Origin: CAUZFZ01 sp963579025
Lineage (GTDB): Bacteria; Planctomycetota; Planctomycetia; Planctomycetales; Planctomycetaceae
DNA length: 48,899 bases
Reading direction: 5' to 3'
Assembly: GCA_963579025.1 (NCBI GenBank)
Contig: CAUZFZ010000062.1
Span: 1-48,899 of the forward strand
The number at the start of each line of letters is the position of its first letter. Positions within the stretch are counted from its first letter, which is position 1. Under the pieces are notes generated by a model that had not been told where the DNA came from, made no database searches, and was given only the letters and a program-made list of their open reading frames with translations. The position numbers and the translations under genes were made by a program. Positions 44,664-48,899 of this stretch are shown here, piece after piece.

Positions 44664-46298
44664 ATGCAAACGACTGTGCAGACAGCGATCGCTGTTCTTC
44701 TCGCGGCATCGGTCGCGACCGCTGCGGATCTCCAACCGCCCGACCGTCCTATCGAAGATGTCATCGACCATTACATCGATGAGTTGATCAAGTCCGATGG
44801 CGTCTCCGTCGGAGCTCAAGCCGATGACTTGAATGCCGTTCGACGGATCACGCTCGATCTGGCCGGACGCATTCCATCGACGGCTGAATCGCAGAGCTAC
44901 CAGGCAGCCGACGCCAAATCCAAGCGCACCGAGCTTGTCGACCGTCTGCTTGCCAGTCCTGATTTCGTGTGGCACCAGCGGAACGAGCTGGATGCGATGC
45001 TGCTGCCCAACCGCCGGAACGATGGTGAGTTTCGCAAGTACCTGTTGTGGGCCGTCGAGCAGAGTCGCCCGTGGGACGACATGTTCCGCGACATGGTGAC
45101 CGGCGACGGCAAAGACGAAAACATGAAGGCGGCGACTCAGTTCGTCCGCACGCGAATCGGCAGCCTGGACGATTTGACCAACGATACCGCCCGGCTGTTC
45201 TTCGGAGTCAACGTGAGCTGCGCGCAGTGTCACGATCACCCGCTCGTCGAAGACTGGAAACAGGACCATTACTTCGGCATGCAGACGTTTTTCAAGCGGA
45301 CGTATCAGACGAAAAAAGGTCTGCTCGGCGAACGGTTTTACGGCGACGTCAAATTCAAGACGACGGCCGGTGTCGAGAAGCAGGCCGTGTTCATGTTCCT
45401 GACTGGCAGCACCATCGAGGACAAGTCCAAACCGCTTGACGACAAAGAACGCAAGAAGCACGACGAGCAGATCAAGAAGCTCGAAAAAGACGATAAGGCC
45501 GGTGATCCGCCGAAGGCCGAATTCAGCCCGCGAGAACAGCTTGTCGAACTCGTTCTACGCGTCGGCGATAATCACTTCTTTGCCCGCTGCATCACGAACC
45601 GAGTCTGGGCCCGCTTGCTGGGACGCGGGATCGTCCATCCACCCGATCAGATGCATACGGGTAACCCGCCGAGCCATCCGGACCTCCTCGACTGGCTGAC
45701 CCGTGACATGATTTCGCACGGCTACGACCTGAAGCGGCTCATCCGTGGTATCGCTCTCAGTCAGGCGTATTCTCGCAGCAGCGAGTGGACTTCGTCGGAG
45801 GAGCCACCGGACGCTTTTTACTTCGCCCTTGCGACGCCCCGAGTCATGTCGCCACGGCAGTACGGACTCTCGCTACTGGTGGCGTCGCAGAACCCGGAAA
45901 AACTGCCGTCGATGGACAAGGCCGAGGAATACAGGAAGTGGCGTGAGAACATCGAGAACTCGTCCAACGGCTGGGCGGGACGCTTTGAAGTGCCACGGGG
46001 CAACAACTTCCAGGTCTCCGTCGACGAAGCCCTGATGTTCAGCAACGATGGTGGTATCGAGGGTGATCTGCTGCGTGATTCGGGCGACCGACTGCTGGGA
46101 TTCGTGAAGCAGCAGGAAGAGCTGGCTGATGGGATTCAGGCGGTGTTCTGGGCGGTGTGCTCACGACCGCCGACCGAAGACGAAGCCACGGCCATCAGGG
46201 AATACATCGAAAAACGTCCCGAGGATGAACGCCCTGCTACCCTGAAACAGGCGGTATGGGCTCTTCTGACGGGCCCGGAAATCCGATTCAATTACTGA
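44664..46298 (+). CDS. DUF1549/DUF1553 protein with c-type heme motif (planctomycete PSD1-type)
   Basis: 544 residues with a signal peptide at 1-20 (AVLLAASVATAAD). Residues about 28-235 match the DUF1549 pattern (DLNAVRRITLDLAGRIPSTAE; ELVDRLLASPDFVWHQRNEL), including a CAQCH heme-binding site at Cys186 in NVSCAQCHDHPLVEDW. Residues about 285-470 match DUF1553 (REQLVELVL...HFFARCITNRVWARLLGRGIVHPPDQM, GYDLKRLIRGIALSQAYSRSS). A Lys/Asp/Glu-rich insert occurs near 255-285. The family is very abundant in planctomycetes and exported; its reaction is not established, though links to polysaccharide or sulfate-ester use have been proposed. A DUF1501 gene follows 59 bp downstream, the usual pairing. 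Confidence 0.93.
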   Translation: MQTTVQTAIAVLLAASVATAADLQPPDRPIEDVIDHYIDELIKSDGVSVGAQADDLNAVRRITLDLAGRIPSTAESQSYQAADAKSKRTELVDRLLASPDFVWHQRNELDAMLLPNRRNDGEFRKYLLWAVEQSRPWDDMFRDMVTGDGKDENMKAATQFVRTRIGSLDDLTNDTARLFFGVNVSCAQCHDHPLVEDWKQDHYFGMQTFFKRTYQTKKGLLGERFYGDVKFKTTAGVEKQAVFMFLTGSTIEDKSKPLDDKERKKHDEQIKKLEKDDKAGDPPKAEFSPREQLVELVLRVGDNHFFARCITNRVWARLLGRGIVHPPDQMHTGNPPSHPDLLDWLTRDMISHGYDLKRLIRGIALSQAYSRSSEWTSSEEPPDAFYFALATPRVMSPRQYGLSLLVASQNPEKLPSMDKAEEYRKWRENIENSSNGWAGRFEVPRGNNFQVSVDEALMFSNDGGIEGDLLRDSGDRLLGFVKQQEELADGIQAVFWAVCSRPPTEDEATAIREYIEKRPEDERPATLKQAVWALLTGPEIRFNY

Positions 46299-46357
46299 TA
46301 GTTTCAGACACAAGGACTCGTTCCCGTGCCGAGCGTGGGAACAGGGGAGATCGGACG

Positions 46358-47665
46358 ATGACTCAACCAGGCAGCGATTTCAGTGGTTCGGCGAATCACA
46401 GCGTTACCAGACGCAGATTTCTCGGAACGGCCGCCGCCGGGACGGCAGCGTCCTTCGCAGCGGACATGACGCAGCTCGACGTATTGAAGAATTCGGCCGC
46501 GGCCGGCGAAGTCAAAAAGCGGGGTAAACGCATCATCCTGCTCTGGCTGGCTGGCGGAGCGAGTCAACTGGAAACGTGGGATCCAAAACCGGGACGCCCC
46601 ACAGGCGGCCCATACGCAAAGATCAAAACCAACGCTTCAGATGTGCATATCAGTGAACTGCTGCCGAAGATGGCGCAGCGGATGCAGCACACGGCCGTCA
46701 TTCGCTCGCTCAACACGCGCGTCGGTGATCACGGTGGTGGTGCATCGCTGATGGAAACCGGCCGCCGCAAAGATGCGGGCATCGAGTACCCGGACATCGG
46801 GGCCATCGCCGCTCGCGAACTTGGTCGCGCGGATAGTCAGGTCCCGGACTACGTGTCGCTGTACACGTCGACCGAAGGCCGTCGCAAAGGCACCAGCGGA
46901 TTTCTGGGTGCCCGGTACGCACCCATGTTCCTGTCAGACAGCATGGTCCCTCCCAACATCCGCAAGCTCGATTCGATTTCGGAGGTCGACCATCAGGACC
47001 GGGCCGCGCTGCGGGATCTGCTCTCGAAAAAGTTCGTCAACAATCGGCGCAGCGAGATCGTCAACAGCCAGTCCAACGCGTATCAGCGAGTCCGCGGACT
47101 GATGGCCAGCGAGAAGCTGTTCGACATTGAACAGGAACCGGAATCCGTACGAGCGAAATTCGGACCGAACCAGTTCGCTCAGCAGTGCCTGATCGCACGT
47201 CGGCTGTGCGAGGCGGGCGTGCCGTTCGTCAAAGTTGGCCGGGCCTGGTGGGACAGTCACGGTCAGAACTTTGAGACGCACCGCGAACTGTGTGCGGACT
47301 TGGACCACTCCATGTCGACGCTGCTCGACGATCTGGACGAGCGAGGTATGCTGGAAGACACGCTGGTTCTCACACTGGCCGAGTTCGGCCGGACTCCGAA
47401 GATTAACGGCAGTCTGGGACGCGATCACTTTGCCAATGCGTGGAGCTGCAGCCTGAGCGGTTGCGGGGTCAAAGGCGGAGTCGCCTACGGAAGGACCGAC
47501 GACGACGGCAACACCGTGGCCGACGGCGAGGTGGGAGCGGGCGACCTCTTCGCAACGATTCTGGAAGCCGTCGGCATCCCGCACGACGAGGAGATTTTCG
47601 TCGGAGCCCGTACGATTCCACTGTCGGACTTCGGCGCGAAACCGGTACGCGAAGTACTGGCGTAG
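46358..47665 (+). CDS. DUF1501 protein with twin-arginine signal
   Basis: The ATG at 46358, preceded by AGGGGAGA, gives 435 residues. A Tat signal with VTRRRFLGTAAAGTAA (16-31) implies folding, probably with a cofactor or metal, before export. The body shows the sulfatase-like DUF1501 pattern: RIILLWLAGGASQLETWDPKPG, VIRSLNTRVGDHGGGASLMETG, and TLVLTLAEFGRTPKINGSLGRDHFANAWS near the end, with conserved Asp and His that could hold a metal as in alkaline phosphatase superfamily proteins. An active site was not proved. It lies in an apparent operon: DUF1549/DUF1553 upstream (59 bp), WD40 downstream (44 bp). Confidence 0.93.
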   Translation: MTQPGSDFSGSANHSVTRRRFLGTAAAGTAASFAADMTQLDVLKNSAAAGEVKKRGKRIILLWLAGGASQLETWDPKPGRPTGGPYAKIKTNASDVHISELLPKMAQRMQHTAVIRSLNTRVGDHGGGASLMETGRRKDAGIEYPDIGAIAARELGRADSQVPDYVSLYTSTEGRRKGTSGFLGARYAPMFLSDSMVPPNIRKLDSISEVDHQDRAALRDLLSKKFVNNRRSEIVNSQSNAYQRVRGLMASEKLFDIEQEPESVRAKFGPNQFAQQCLIARRLCEAGVPFVKVGRAWWDSHGQNFETHRELCADLDHSMSTLLDDLDERGMLEDTLVLTLAEFGRTPKINGSLGRDHFANAWSCSLSGCGVKGGVAYGRTDDDGNTVADGEVGAGDLFATILEAVGIPHDEEIFVGARTIPLSDFGAKPVREVLA

Positions 47666-47709
47666 CCTCATCGTTTCCCGCACATCAGACGTCCCCAGGA
47701 AGTACCGCT

Positions 47710-48864
47710 ATGTCGAAGTCAGATCCCAGCAAGCTGAAAGTGAAGAAAGAGTTTTCCGTTCCGGGCATCGCATTCTGTGTTGATCGCGTGCCCCAGACGG
47801 GACAGCTCTACTTTGGCAGTTCCGACTTCAAGGTCTACGAAGTCGATGCCCTCGCCGAGAAGCCTGAATCGAAAGCGTTCGAAGCTGACGGGCACCAGAG
47901 CTACGTCATGGGCGTGGCGCTGGGTGGTTCGGCGCTTGTGTCCGGCAGTTACGACGGCAAGCTGATCTGGTGGAACCGTGAGACTCGTGAGCCGATTCGG
48001 ACGGTCGATGCTCACGGACGCTGGATTCGCCGCGTCATGGCCAGCCCGGACGGAAGTCTGATCGTGAGCGTCGCCGACGACATGCTGGCCAAAGTCTGGA
48101 ACGCCGAAACCGGTGAGCTGATCCACACACTCAAGGACCACAAAGCGGAAACGCCAAATCATTTTCCATCAATGCTGTATGCGGTGGCGTTCTCTCTCGA
48201 TGGTAAGTGGCTTGCGACAGGCGACAAGGTGGGGCATGTTGCAATCTGGGACGTGAAGTCGGGCGAAAAGGCTGGCGAAGTTGAAACGCCTGGAATGTAT
48301 ACGTGGGACCCGAAACAGCGACGGCATTCCATTGGCGGCATTCGCTCGCTCGCATTCTCACACGATTCAAAGCTGCTGGCCGTCGGCGGCATCGGCAAGA
48401 TCGGGAATATCGATCATCTTGGTGGTCCATCCCGGGTCGAGGTCTTCGACTGGCAGAAGAAAGAGCGGTTGCATGAAATCGAAGACGACAAAATGAAAGG
48501 CCTTGTCGAGCAACTGGCGTTCGATCCGGACGGACAATGGCTGCTGGGATCAGGCGGAGATCACAACGGATTCGTGAATCTCTACAGCATCGAGACGGGC
48601 AAGATCCTCAAACAGGAAAAAGCCCCGATGCACGTGCATGAATTCGTTTTGAACGAAGACTCCAATCAGATGTTCGCCGTCGGTCACGGCAAGATCGCTC
48701 TGGTCGAGTTCCTGTCCGAGGAAGCGGAAAAGACCCGCGACGAGGCTGCAAAGAAGGCAGCGGAAGAAAAGAAGGCTGCTGAAGAAAAGGCCAAAGCGGA
48801 AGAAGCGGCTCGAAAAGCCGCGGAAGAGGCAGAGGCCAAAGAAGAAGCGAAGAAGGACTCCTGA
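47710..48864 (+). CDS. WD40-repeat protein with Ala/Glu/Lys-rich C-terminal helix
   Basis: The ATG at 47710 follows AGGAAG and gives 384 residues; the longer frame upstream overlaps the DUF1501 gene and is rejected. Residues about 15-335 are WD40-type propeller blades: GHQSYVMGVALGGSALVSGSYDGKLIWWN, GRWIRRVMASPDGSLIVSVADDMLAKVWN, LYAVAFSLDGKWLATGDKVGHVAIWD, IRSLAFSHDSKLLAVGG. Residues about 336-384 are almost only Ala, Glu and Lys, a charged single alpha-helix or coiled coil. No signal peptide was seen, so export is unclear although its operon partners are exported. It likely acts as a binding scaffold for the DUF1549/DUF1501 pair. Confidence 0.9.
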   Translation: MSKSDPSKLKVKKEFSVPGIAFCVDRVPQTGQLYFGSSDFKVYEVDALAEKPESKAFEADGHQSYVMGVALGGSALVSGSYDGKLIWWNRETREPIRTVDAHGRWIRRVMASPDGSLIVSVADDMLAKVWNAETGELIHTLKDHKAETPNHFPSMLYAVAFSLDGKWLATGDKVGHVAIWDVKSGEKAGEVETPGMYTWDPKQRRHSIGGIRSLAFSHDSKLLAVGGIGKIGNIDHLGGPSRVEVFDWQKKERLHEIEDDKMKGLVEQLAFDPDGQWLLGSGGDHNGFVNLYSIETGKILKQEKAPMHVHEFVLNEDSNQMFAVGHGKIALVEFLSEEAEKTRDEAAKKAAEEKKAAEEKAKAEEAARKAAEEAEAKEEAKKDS

Positions 48865-48899
48865 ATTCGTTGGATTAAGACGTATCATTCACGGGGCGG

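Overview
The window reads as a piece of a planctomycete chromosome (phylum Planctomycetota). I infer this from the gene families, not from a marker gene. There is a PSD1-type DUF1549/DUF1553 gene followed by a DUF1501 gene and a WD40 gene. There are two FG-GAP/ASPIC (CRTAC1-type) proteins. Two very large extracellular proteins carry the short N-terminal LEPR-XLL-like motif typical of planctomycetes. An LptD-like protein indicates an outer membrane. Genus and species cannot be fixed from this sequence. No tRNA, rRNA, CRISPR array, transposase or phage gene was seen.

Layout. 1-12.6 kb: the minus-strand 5' part of one giant gene (at least 4209 codons, running off the left edge) for a Calx-beta/beta-strand repeat surface protein with three internally amplified repeat families. 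13.1-15.4 kb: an exported proline-rich protein with a conserved C-terminal block. 15.4-17.9 kb: small housekeeping and signalling genes (exonuclease VII small subunit, stand-alone receiver protein, FHA protein, RidA). 17.9-19.3 kb: a PL10-type pectate lyase. 19.4-22.8 kb: a multi-pass membrane protein with a TPR-rich tail. 23.1-26.7 kb: an LptD-like outer-membrane protein followed by a PEGA lipoprotein. 26.9-33.2 kb, minus strand: an RTX/beta-propeller protein, a short second SecA and an NRAMP-like transporter. 33.5-39.6 kb, plus strand: a diheme cytochrome with an N-terminal beta-propeller, a pentaheme cytochrome, and an outer-membrane barrel whose start overlaps the cytochrome stop. 39.7-43.1 kb, minus strand: two CRTAC1-type proteins. 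43.2-44.3 kb: an M24 aminopeptidase. 44.7-48.9 kb, plus strand: the DUF1549/DUF1553, DUF1501 and WD40 genes.

How the genes fit together. Much of the window concerns the cell envelope: surface proteins, an LptD-like barrel, a possible accessory SecA, and a candidate porin-cytochrome conduit. Two genes touch pectin-like polysaccharide: the PL10 lyase, and perhaps the propeller half of the RTX protein. Intergenic regions contain at least four different palindromic elements and one heptamer repeat, which look like dispersed non-coding repeats.

Limits. Everything was read by eye without database searches. Start codons that differ from the longest frame were chosen from visible ribosome binding sites and signal peptides. 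Promoters are only suggested where a hexamer pair is visible.
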